Source: Bacteroidales bacterium
GTDB taxonomy: Bacteria; Bacteroidota; Bacteroidia; Bacteroidales; UBA3824
DNA length: 7,043 nt
Direction of reading: 5' to 3'
Assembly (NCBI GenBank): GCA_017645985.1
Contig: JAGCNK010000209.1
Span: 1 to 7,043, forward strand
The position numbers and the translations under genes were made by a program. Under the pieces are notes generated by a model. That model saw only the letters and a list, made by a program, of their open reading frames with translations. It did no database searches and had not been told where the DNA came from. Of this stretch, positions 1 through 5,809 are shown one piece after another (positions within the stretch are counted from its first letter, which is position 1; the number at the start of each line of letters is the position of its first letter).

Positions 1-618
1 CGCCGAAACTACCACACGAGGGGTCATAATGTCGCTCACACGGTAGTTTTTCAGTTTCATAAGGTTCTGAATGATAGCGTTCTCGGTCTCCTTGAAAATA
101 CCTTCCTCGGTGCCGATGGTGGCAAGTGCCGAAATCTCCTCGCGGCTGGTGGTGGGAAGGTTTGAGTTCTTTTTGAAAATTTTTGTCAGCTGCAAAATAA
201 TAATCACCAGCGGAAATGTGATGACGGCGGTGACACTGATCATGTGCCCCACAAGTCCGGCAAGACGTTCCCAATATTTTGCGCCGATGGTCTTGGGCGT
301 AATCTCCGAAAAAATCAGAATCAACACCGTGAGCAGAGCCGACACGATGCCGAGACTCTCGCTACCGTACACCTCGGCGGCCTGCGCGCCCACCATGGCG
401 GCTCCGGCAGTGTTGGCAACGGTATTGAGCGAAAGAATGGCAGCCAGAGGCTTGTCAACATTCTGTTTAAGCCGGCAGAGACGGCGCACGCCCTTCTGTT
501 TTGAATTTTCGTTTATCTTGATAAATGTGGGCGTGAGGCTCAGCAGCACGCTCTCCATCAGCGAACACATAAACGAAATCAACAGCGACGCCAGAAAATA
601 TGTTATTAATAATGCCAT
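1..618 (-). CDS. CNNM/DUF21-domain membrane protein (CorB/HlyC-like), N-terminal part, truncated by window edge
   Basis: The reverse strand reads open from an ATG at 618 to the window edge, giving 206 residues without a stop. The protein opens with a hydrophobic helix (about residues 3-27, containing the conserved MES acid-serine pair at 21-23). Further hydrophobic stretches follow at about 58-80, 87-107 and 122-146, which matches the membrane domain of the CNNM/DUF21 family. Family hallmarks visible are ILSLNTVANT at 61-70 and SEITPKTIGAK at 104-114. At 196-201 DIMTPR marks the entry to the cytoplasmic CBS-domain pair, which lies outside the window with any C-terminal CorC/HlyC domain. Relatives (bacterial CorB, animal CNNM) are inner-membrane proteins linked to Mg2+ or other divalent-cation transport; the old 'hemolysin' label is probably misleading. 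The gene lies 103 bp downstream of asd on the same strand, with a palindromic repeat pair in the gap. Its start codon is only 9 bp from that repeat, and no Shine-Dalgarno is seen. The family is confident; the substrate is not known. Confidence 0.9.
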   Translation of the reverse strand, partial: MALLITYFLASLLISFMCSLMESVLLSLTPTFIKINENSKQKGVRRLCRLKQNVDKPLAAILSLNTVANTAGAAMVGAQAAEVYGSESLGIVSALLTVLILIFSEITPKTIGAKYWERLAGLVGHMISVTAVITFPLVIIILQLTKIFKKNSNLPTTSREEISALATIGTEEGIFKETENAIIQNLMKLKNYRVSDIMTPRVVVSA

Positions 619-627
619 ATAAAAATG

Positions 628-703
628 TGTAGAGACGCAATTCATTGCGTCTCTTTTCAAAATGATATAATAATATATAGACGCAATGAATTGCGTCTCT
701 ACA
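628..703. repeat. Inverted pair of 25-bp palindromic repeats (REPIN-like)
   Basis: Two exact 25-bp copies lie head to head: 628-652 on the plus strand and 679-703 as its reverse complement, separated by a 26-bp AT-rich spacer. Each copy is itself a hairpin. In the first, AGAGACGCAA (631-640) pairs with TTGCGTCTCT (645-654) around a TTCA loop. In the second, AGACGCAA (679-686) pairs with TTGCGTCT (691-698) around TGAA. The pair can therefore fold as two short hairpins or as one long 25-bp stem. It fills most of the gap between asd and the CNNM gene. Palindromes in inverted pairs resemble REP/REPIN elements known in other bacteria; mobility here is an inference. No U-tract follows on the minus strand that would make a clean terminator. 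Confidence 0.85.
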
Positions 704-721
704 TTCGTATAATGCGGTTTA

Positions 722-1732
722 TTATTTTACATTACCAACCTTGATCAGATATTCTGCAATCTGCACAGCGTTGAGGGCTGCGCCTTTGCGAATCTGGTCG
801 CCGCTGAGCCAGAGTGTGAGTCCGTTCTCGTCGCTGATGTCCTTGCGGATACGGCCAACGTATACGTCGTCGTGACCGGCTGTCTCCAAAGGCATAGGAT
901 AAACGAGGTTGGCGGGGTCGTCTTTCAATTGGCAACCGGGAGCTGCGGCAATTGCTTTTTGAGCCTCTTCTACGCTGATGGGCTTTTCGGTTTCGATCCA
1001 AACTGATTCAGAATGCGAACGAAGCGACGATACTCTAACGCATGTAGCCGAGCATTTCACATCCGAATGCATGATTTTGCGTGTCTCGTTGTACATCTTC
1101 ATCTCCTCTTTGGTGTATCCGTTGGGCTGGAACACGTCGATCTGGGGAATTACGTTATAAGCCAGCTGATGGGGAAATTTCTTTACGGTAACATCCTTGC
1201 CACCAAGTATTTCGCCATACTGCTGCTCAAGCTCTGCCATAGCGGCAGCACCTGCGCCCGATGCCGACTGATAGCTCGACACGTGGATGCGCTTGATATG
1301 CGAGATATTTTCTAACGGCTGCAATACTACAACCATCATAATTGTTGTACAGTTGGGGTTGGCGATAATGCCACGGGGACGGGTGAGGGCGTCCTCGGCG
1401 TTGCACTCGGGAACTACCAACGGAACATCCTCGTCCATACGGAACGCGCTCGAATTGTCGATCATTACTGCGCCGTATTTGGTGATGTCGGCGGCGAACT
1501 CCTTGGATGTGCCTGCACCTGCCGATGTAAAGGCTATGTCCACGCCTTTGAAATCATCGTTGTGCTGTAAGAGTTTTACTTCGTACTCTTTTCCTTTGAA
1601 GGTGTATTTGGTGCCAGCGCTGCGCTGCGATCCAAACAATACCAACTCATCTACAGGAAAATTTCTTTCGGCGAGGATACGGAGGAATTCCTGTCCTACT
1701 GCTCCGCTCGCACCTACTATCGCTACTTTCAT
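722..1732 (-). CDS. asd: Aspartate-semialdehyde dehydrogenase
   Basis: This 336-residue protein is full length for the family. It catalyses NADPH-dependent reductive dephosphorylation of L-aspartyl-4-phosphate to aspartate 4-semialdehyde in the cytoplasm. That is the branch point to lysine, diaminopimelate (cell wall), threonine and methionine. The N-terminus has the dinucleotide-binding glycine motif GASGAVGQ (7-14). The active-site cysteine is C128 in NPNCTTI (125-131). SSAFR (94-98) carries the phosphate-binding arginine, SYQSASGAG (153-161) the substrate-binding glutamine Q155, and LRSHSES (237-243) the catalytic histidine H240. All key residues are present, so the enzyme should be active. 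The start at 1732 places the glycine motif directly at the N-terminus, as usual in this family. The gene is divergent from the M13 peptidase gene, with its own promoter candidate at 1759-1789. It precedes the CNNM gene on the same strand, but the 103-bp gap filled by palindromes makes co-transcription uncertain. Confidence 0.97.
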   Translation of the reverse strand: MKVAIVGASGAVGQEFLRILAERNFPVDELVLFGSQRSAGTKYTFKGKEYEVKLLQHNDDFKGVDIAFTSAGAGTSKEFAADITKYGAVMIDNSSAFRMDEDVPLVVPECNAEDALTRPRGIIANPNCTTIMMVVVLQPLENISHIKRIHVSSYQSASGAGAAAMAELEQQYGEILGGKDVTVKKFPHQLAYNVIPQIDVFQPNGYTKEEMKMYNETRKIMHSDVKCSATCVRVSSLRSHSESVWIETEKPISVEEAQKAIAAAPGCQLKDDPANLVYPMPLETAGHDDVYVGRIRKDISDENGLTLWLSGDQIRKGAALNAVQIAEYLIKVGNVK

Positions 1733-1758
1733 CTTGTTATGTGTTTAAAAAAATTTGC

Positions 1759-1789
1759 CAAATTTACACATTTGACGGTTTCTACCACA
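1759..1789 (-). promoter_or_regulatory. Candidate Bacteroidota-type promoter for asd
   Basis: On the minus strand TAAATTTG (1766 down to 1759) is an exact match to the Bacteroidota -7 element TAnnTTTG. TGTG (1789-1786), three of four bases of the -33 TTTG, lies 19 bp upstream. Transcription would start near 1752, leaving a leader of about 20 nt before the asd ATG. A perfect 7-bp palindrome (1751-1757 and 1759-1765, one-base spacer) overlaps the -7 element and the predicted start. The spacing and -7 match are seen directly; promoter function is inferred. Confidence 0.5.
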
Positions 1790-1914
1790 CTTCAGCCGAA
1801 AATTTAATTATGATTTAATATTTACAATAGATTTAATGTTTTTTTGAACGCACATATATTATTTTTTTGTAATTTGCGAAAATAATCTGAACTTACTCAA
1901 TAATTGTTAGCTAT

Positions 1915-3936
1915 ATGAAAATTAAATATTTAGCATTTTTATTGACTTTTGTGACAGCAAACCTCGCGGCGCAGAACCAGTCGGGTATCAACCGCGACAA
2001 TATGGACACCAAGGTGCGACCGGGTACCGACTTTTACCAGTACGCCGCCGGCGGATGGATCAAAAACAACCCCGTGCCGCCCGATTTCTCCAACTACGGG
2101 CAGGTGGCCATTGTCAACAAGCAAAACAACGAACGAATCAGAGACCTAATAATAGAAATGTCGAGCCAGAATTTCGCACCAGGGTCAGAGCAGCAGAAAA
2201 TAGGCGACCTCTACAACCTGATGATGGACAGCGTAAGGCTCAACCGCGAGGGCGCAAAGCCCATCCTCCCCTACCTCAAAGAGATCGACCGCATCAAAAA
2301 CATCAGAGAATACCAGATTGCGGGAGCCAAATTCCTGCTCTACGGCATCAACATCGGCATTTTTAAAATGGGAATCATCGTTGACAAGGAGGACGCCTCG
2401 AAACATCTGATTGCCATATCGCAGGGCGGACTGTCGCTCGGTCAGCCAGAATACTACCTCTCAGACGACAAGTTTGCCGAACGCCTGCGAGAAAGCTACA
2501 CCGAATACATAGCCAAGCTGTTCACCCTCGCCGGCACTCCCGCCAAAACAGCCAAGAAATACGCCGACGACATCCTCAAGTTTGAAACCCGCATTGCCAA
2601 AATCAGCAAAACCAAAACCGAGCTGCGCAACGTGAAGGAAAACTACCACAAAATGTCGTACTCCGACCTGGTGGAAAACTTCGAAGGCGTGGACTGGGGC
2701 AACATTCTGCTGCACTCGGGCATTCCGGCGGTTGACTCGGTGAGCGTAAACCAGCCAAAATTTGTGAAGGGAGTAGAACAGATTTACAAAGAAACCAGCC
2801 TGCAGCTGCTGAAAACATACGCCAAATTCACCATTCTGCACAACAGCACCCACCTGCTCGACGACAATTTTCAACAGGCGGCGTTCGACCTGAAGAAGGT
2901 GACCTCGGGAGCGGTGCAGGACAAGCAGCGGTGGGAAAAATCGGTGCAGTATGTCAACTCGTCGCTCGGTATGGCTGTGGGCAAAATTTTTGTGCAGAAA
3001 TATTTCCCCGAATCGAGCAAGCAGCGCATGCTAGCCATAGTGGGCAACCTCCGCGAGGCTCTACGCCAAAGAATCAACGAAACTCTGTGGATGAGCAGCG
3101 AAACCAAGGCTAAGGCTTGCGAAAAACTCGACAGCATCTACATCCAAATAGGCTACCCCGACAACTGGTACGACATTTCGGCACTGGAAATCGACCCAAA
3201 GAAACCTCTGCTGGTAAACGCTTTTGAGATTTCACGGTTTACAATGACCGACTACATAGCCCGAAACGTAAACAAGCCCGTGGACCGTACCGAATGGACT
3301 CTCACTCCGCAGACAGTGAACGCGGGCTACTATCCGTCGCTCAACAAGATATGCTTTCCCGCAGGTATACTGCAGCCGCCGTTTTTTAATCCCGACGCCG
3401 ACGAGGCGTGCAACTACGGCGCTATCGGCGTGATTATCGGTCACGAGATGACCCACGGATTCGACGACCAAGGCTCGCAATACGACAGCGACGGCAACCT
3501 GAACAACTGGTGGGCAGAGTCTGACCGCCAGCAGTTCGACGCACGCACCGACGTGATGCGCAAGTTTTTCGACAACCTCGACGTGCTGCCCGGACTCAAA
3601 GCCAACGGAAGCCTCACCCTCGGCGAAAACATTGCCGACAACGGCGGTCTCAACGTGGCGTTCAGAGCAATGAAAAACTATATGGTGGAGCATCCGCTGC
3701 AAGTTTTAGACGGATTCACACCCGAGCAGCGTTTCTTCCTCAGCTACGGATTTATCTGGGCAGAAAACCAGACCGAGCAGTCGCGCCGCAACCAGGTGAT
3801 CAACGACGTGCACGCCAACGGATGCCTTAGGGTAAATGGAGCACTGCCCCACATCGACCAATGGTACAAGGCGTTCAACATCAAAAAGAAAGACCCGATG
3901 TATGTGGCTCCCACCAAGAGAGTGAGGGTGTGGTAA
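1915..3936 (+). CDS. M13 family zinc metallopeptidase (PepO/neprilysin-like), secreted
   Basis: The 673-residue length is typical of bacterial M13 endopeptidases, which cleave peptides outside the cytoplasm; the Porphyromonas relative is called PepO. The N-terminus is a signal peptide (basic MKIK, hydrophobic core, small residues NLAA near 17-19) with Q20 as a likely first mature residue. There is no lipobox cysteine, so a periplasmic or exported soluble enzyme is expected. The zinc site is HEMTH (510-514: ligands H510 and H514, catalytic E511), with the third ligand E571 in GENIADNGG (570-578) and D575 supporting it. H633 in DVHANG and R639 in LRVNG match the transition-state histidine and the arginine near the S1' site of neprilysin. 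The C-terminus MYVAPTKRVRVW is the normal family ending. The substrate-binding N-A-aromatic-Y motif reads N469-A470-G471-Y472, so the usual aromatic is glycine. Residues 30-460 form the alpha-helical M13 N-terminal domain. The gene stands alone, divergent from asd and convergent with the barrel gene. No clear promoter or Shine-Dalgarno is visible upstream. Confidence 0.96.
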   Translation: MKIKYLAFLLTFVTANLAAQNQSGINRDNMDTKVRPGTDFYQYAAGGWIKNNPVPPDFSNYGQVAIVNKQNNERIRDLIIEMSSQNFAPGSEQQKIGDLYNLMMDSVRLNREGAKPILPYLKEIDRIKNIREYQIAGAKFLLYGINIGIFKMGIIVDKEDASKHLIAISQGGLSLGQPEYYLSDDKFAERLRESYTEYIAKLFTLAGTPAKTAKKYADDILKFETRIAKISKTKTELRNVKENYHKMSYSDLVENFEGVDWGNILLHSGIPAVDSVSVNQPKFVKGVEQIYKETSLQLLKTYAKFTILHNSTHLLDDNFQQAAFDLKKVTSGAVQDKQRWEKSVQYVNSSLGMAVGKIFVQKYFPESSKQRMLAIVGNLREALRQRINETLWMSSETKAKACEKLDSIYIQIGYPDNWYDISALEIDPKKPLLVNAFEISRFTMTDYIARNVNKPVDRTEWTLTPQTVNAGYYPSLNKICFPAGILQPPFFNPDADEACNYGAIGVIIGHEMTHGFDDQGSQYDSDGNLNNWWAESDRQQFDARTDVMRKFFDNLDVLPGLKANGSLTLGENIADNGGLNVAFRAMKNYMVEHPLQVLDGFTPEQRFFLSYGFIWAENQTEQSRRNQVINDVHANGCLRVNGALPHIDQWYKAFNIKKKDPMYVAPTKRVRVW

Positions 3937-3940
3937 GAGA

Positions 3941-3954
3941 ATGCATAATGCATA
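3941..3954. repeat. Short tandem direct repeat (ATGCATA x2)
   Basis: Two adjacent copies of the 7-mer ATGCATA, followed by ATT, lie just after the stop of the M13 gene and before the terminator. It is short and may be chance; it encodes nothing and no function is proposed. Confidence 0.4.
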
Positions 3955-3967
3955 ATTAGATAAACAT

Positions 3968-4007
3968 AAAAAAATCCGGCGGAAAGATTTCTGCCGGATT
4001 TTTTTTT
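3968..4007. terminator. Bidirectional intrinsic terminator between convergent genes
   Basis: AATCCGGC (3973-3980) pairs with GCCGGATT (3993-4000). A G-T wobble and GAAA/TTTC pairs can extend the stem inward to a small loop. A run of T at 3999-4007 follows on the plus strand, serving the M13 gene that ends at 3936. The A run at 3968-3974 gives the matching U-tract on the minus strand, serving the outer-membrane gene that ends at 4025. Position and symmetry fit a shared terminator. Confidence 0.9.
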
Positions 4008-4024
4008 AAATCAAAGTAACTATG

Positions 4025-4828
4025 TTAAAATCTTATTCCTAATTTCAACATTGGTGATGCGAAGAAACGGAAGATATGCGAATCGGCTTGATAAGTGCCA
4101 AATCCGGGAGTTGCAATCTCAACCATAGCATAGTTGTAAGCAACGGGAGCGGCTTCGAAACCGATGCTGAATCCGGGAACAAAGCTGTAGCTTACGCCAG
4201 CCACTGCTGCGCCCGAAACGCAGTGAAACATACCTTTCTCTTGTTCAGGACGAAGCAGATAGACATTGCCGTCCCAAGCGTAGTTGAGGTCGATTTTGGC
4301 GTTCTGGAAACCAGCCTGAGCGCCTACGTAGAGGTCAACTTTCTCGTTTGAAGTGCCCAAATGGTAGTTGAATCCGGCGTTTGCCATCCAGTGGTTGGTA
4401 ACAGTGCCGTCGATAGCCAACTGAGCGGGAACCACATTGGTAGCCTGATGAAGCTGTCCAACGTAATCTTTCTGAGGAGTCTTGCGGATGTCCATGCCGA
4501 ACTGGAGGTTTACGTCCATATTGTCGGCGATATAATATCCAACTTGGATACCAGCGAAATTGAGAGCGTTGTCGCCAAGGCCGTTGAGTGTGAGCATAGC
4601 CTCAGGTGCTATGCCTCCCAATTTTCCTGCAGAAGGATCACCTGTAGAATAATTGATATAATCACTTGCGTACAATTTGTCAAAATCGCCAGAGAAGTTG
4701 GCTTGTTTACCCATCAGCAGCGACACCTGAAATTTGTTGTTTGTACTGAGCCCTGTGCCGCCATCCTGCGCCATAGCTCCGCAGCAAACCGACATCACAG
4801 CCGCAGCTAATGCTATTTTCTTTATCAT
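4025..4828 (-). CDS. Outer-membrane beta-barrel protein of unknown role
   Basis: The 267-residue protein starts with a clear signal peptide (MIKK, hydrophobic core, AMA at 18-20, likely cleaved before Q21). The mature part of about 247 residues alternates polar and hydrophobic residues in short strands, with turns rich in G, N and D. It ends LKLGIRF, a C-terminal aromatic in the usual outer-membrane insertion signature. This size suggests roughly 8-10 strands, like OmpW or OmpA-barrel-type small barrels; that strand count is inferred, not measured. No OmpA peptidoglycan-binding domain or TonB plug is present. The gene follows the lipoprotein gene by 26 bp on the same strand and should share its promoter at 5633-5662; it ends at the bidirectional terminator. 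Unusually for this genome it has a real Shine-Dalgarno (4839-4844). I do not recognise a specific function; transport, adhesion or anchoring with the lipoprotein partner are all possible. Confidence 0.85.
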   Translation of the reverse strand: MIKKIALAAAVMSVCCGAMAQDGGTGLSTNNKFQVSLLMGKQANFSGDFDKLYASDYINYSTGDPSAGKLGGIAPEAMLTLNGLGDNALNFAGIQVGYYIADNMDVNLQFGMDIRKTPQKDYVGQLHQATNVVPAQLAIDGTVTNHWMANAGFNYHLGTSNEKVDLYVGAQAGFQNAKIDLNYAWDGNVYLLRPEQEKGMFHCVSGAAVAGVSYSFVPGFSIGFEAAPVAYNYAMVEIATPGFGTYQADSHIFRFFASPMLKLGIRF

Positions 4829-4838
4829 AATCTGATGT

Positions 4839-4844
4839 CTCCTT
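4839..4844 (-). promoter_or_regulatory. Shine-Dalgarno of the outer-membrane barrel gene
   Basis: On the minus strand AAGGAG (extended TAAGGAGA, 4845-4838) stands 10 nt before the ATG at 4828, within the 26-bp gap after the lipoprotein stop. It supports that start codon. The other starts in the window have no such motif, as is usual in Bacteroidota, so this one stands out. Confidence 0.65.
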
Positions 4845-4854
4845 AAATTAATAA

Positions 4855-5562
4855 TTAGTTATTGGCGGTTTTTTGGGCTGTTATGGCCTCTTTGTAGATT
4901 TCTTCAATCTCAGCAAACAATGCGTCTGCATCAGCCTTTGCTTGTTTGCAATACAAATAGTTGCCCTGAATTGTAGCCCAATCAGCTGAGATAGGTTCGC
5001 TGGTATAAGCATAAGGAAGGGTTAAACCCAACTCATTATCAAAGTATCCGTCAGCCGAGAATGGGAAAAATCCTTCGTCGCTGTCGTAAGCAGCCTTCTT
5101 GCTTTCTGTATACTTCTCATAAGCTTCAGTTTTAGCTCTTGTTGTAGCGTCGACATCGTCAGCAAGAGTGGCTGTGGCTTTTTTAGCAGATTTAAGTTGG
5201 TCTTCCAAGATACCTTGTTGTTCTTTTCTGTTTTGTACACAGGCATAAAAGTTTGTTTTGTTTGCAATAGCCTGTGCCAATTGTCTGTCGGCAAAATCTC
5301 TACAGGTTTTAACTTCTTCGTATGCCTCATAAATTTCTTTTGCTGTCAGTCCGTCCAATGATGCAGTGGTGAATGCTGCAGCGGCTTCTTTTCCGTCAAT
5401 TTTGGCGTTTTTCTCGTTTTCAGCAATTTCAGCTTTCATTTCAGCTTCGCGAACTGCTTTTACGTAATCGGGTTCTTCTGTTTCGTCAACACAGCTTGTG
5501 AGTGTCTGAGATACACCGCAGCACAATGCGAATGCTGCTACATAATAAGTTAATTTTTTCAT
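4855..5562 (-). CDS. Coiled-coil surface or periplasmic lipoprotein, unknown function
   Basis: I chose the ATG at 5562 (235 residues) because it starts a textbook lipoprotein signal: MKKLTYY, a hydrophobic core, then lipobox LTSC with lipidated C24. A longer in-frame start at 5661 would add 33 residues ahead of the signal and overlap the promoter. After C24 comes an acidic stretch VDETEE (25-30), resembling the Bacteroidota lipoprotein export signal, so display on the cell surface is plausible. Residues 32-60 and about 72-160 are rich in A, E, K and Q and look like long helices or coiled coil. A glycine/aromatic stretch (163-192, with FFPFSADGYF) breaks the helix, and a last helix runs 196-232. 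This suggests a helical hairpin. Cysteines C87, C108 and C205 remain in the mature protein. It is the first gene of a two-gene unit with the beta-barrel gene. No known enzyme motif was recognised. Confidence 0.82.
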   Translation of the reverse strand: MKKLTYYVAAFALCCGVSQTLTSCVDETEEPDYVKAVREAEMKAEIAENEKNAKIDGKEAAAAFTTASLDGLTAKEIYEAYEEVKTCRDFADRQLAQAIANKTNFYACVQNRKEQQGILEDQLKSAKKATATLADDVDATTRAKTEAYEKYTESKKAAYDSDEGFFPFSADGYFDNELGLTLPYAYTSEPISADWATIQGNYLYCKQAKADADALFAEIEEIYKEAITAQKTANN

Positions 5563-5603
5563 TGTAAATAAATTAAAATTTGAATTAATAATAAAGTTAA
5601 TTG

Positions 5604-5638
5604 TGTTCGGTTTTTGGTTTTTAATCAAAATCCGAACA
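5604..5638. promoter_or_regulatory. Inverted repeat overlapping the lipoprotein promoter (possible operator)
   Basis: TGTTCGG (5604-5610) is the exact reverse complement of CCGAACA (5632-5638). After a T-T mismatch the pairing continues with TTTTG (5612-5616) and CAAAA (5626-5630) around a 9-base loop, 12 pairs in all. The distal arm lies on the -7 element of the promoter at 5633-5662 and the rest covers the predicted start site and early leader. A repressor site is one reading; an RNA hairpin is another if transcription starts further upstream. Confidence 0.5.
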
Positions 5639-5662
5639 TATATATGCACACCGAGCCGCAAA
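5633..5662 (-). promoter_or_regulatory. Candidate Bacteroidota-type promoter for the lipoprotein/barrel operon
   Basis: On the minus strand an exact -33 TTTG (5662-5659) is followed after 18 bp by TATGTTCG (5640-5633), which matches seven of eight positions of TAnnTTTG. Upstream lies AT-rich DNA with an A8 run (5666-5673) and T runs (5681-5687, 5693-5698) that could act like an UP element. Transcription would start near 5626, giving a leader of about 64 nt before the ATG at 5562. Function is inferred from spacing and match. Confidence 0.6.
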
Positions 5663-5712
5663 GTGAAAAAAAAGAGGTGATTTTTTTGATGATTTTTTCT
5701 AAAATAAACACA

Positions 5713-5734
5713 AACAGATAAAATTCAATCTGTT
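5713..5734. repeat. Small inverted repeat in the intergenic region
   Basis: AACAGAT (5713-5719) and ATCTGTT (5728-5734) form a perfect 7-bp inverted repeat with an 8-base loop, between the porin terminator and the lipoprotein promoter. There is no U-tract beside it, so it is not an obvious terminator. The rest of 5563-5809 is AT-rich and holds no plausible gene. Confidence 0.4.
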
Positions 5735-5741
5735 ATATGCA

Positions 5742-5786
5742 TAAAAAAAAGAAAAGATTTGTAAAAAACTTACAAATCTTTTCTTT
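5742..5786 (-). terminator. Strong intrinsic terminator of the porin gene
   Basis: A perfect 16-bp stem (5749-5764 with 5770-5785) closes a 5-base loop AAAAC (5765-5769). On the minus strand the stem is followed by a run of T (complement of the A run 5742-5750). It lies 24 bp beyond the porin stop at 5810. The stem is AT-rich but long, and its position is right for ending porin transcription before the lipoprotein promoter. Confidence 0.88.
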
Positions 5787-5809
5787 CTATGTGTTAAAAA
5801 ACAGTCGCG

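Noticed and set aside
71..622. 183-codon open frame on the plus strand
   Set aside because: It is antisense to the CNNM gene, whose minus-strand product carries clear family motifs; the plus frame has no recognisable domain.
621..654. Intrinsic terminator for asd formed by the palindrome nearest the CNNM gene
   Set aside because: The short T run (minus-strand complement of 621-625) is separated from the stem by several bases and nearly touches the CNNM start codon; it is a poor terminator and the repeat explains the hairpin.
628..703. CRISPR array
   Set aside because: Only two copies, in inverted rather than direct orientation, with no further spacer-repeat units and no cas genes.
1820..1877. 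Promoter for the M13 gene (TAGATTTA near 1828, or TAATTTGC near 1870)
   Set aside because: Neither combines a good -7 match with a TTTG at 18-20 bp spacing; in DNA this AT-rich such partial matches are expected by chance.
2461..3702. Minus-strand open frames of 137 and 156 codons inside the M13 gene
   Set aside because: They arise from the codon bias of a well-supported plus-strand peptidase gene and have no domain features of their own.
5563..5661. 33-residue N-terminal extension of the lipoprotein from an in-frame ATG at 5661
   Set aside because: It would put AT-coded residues in front of a perfect lipoprotein signal peptide and would start inside the promoter candidate; the ATG at 5562 is the real start.
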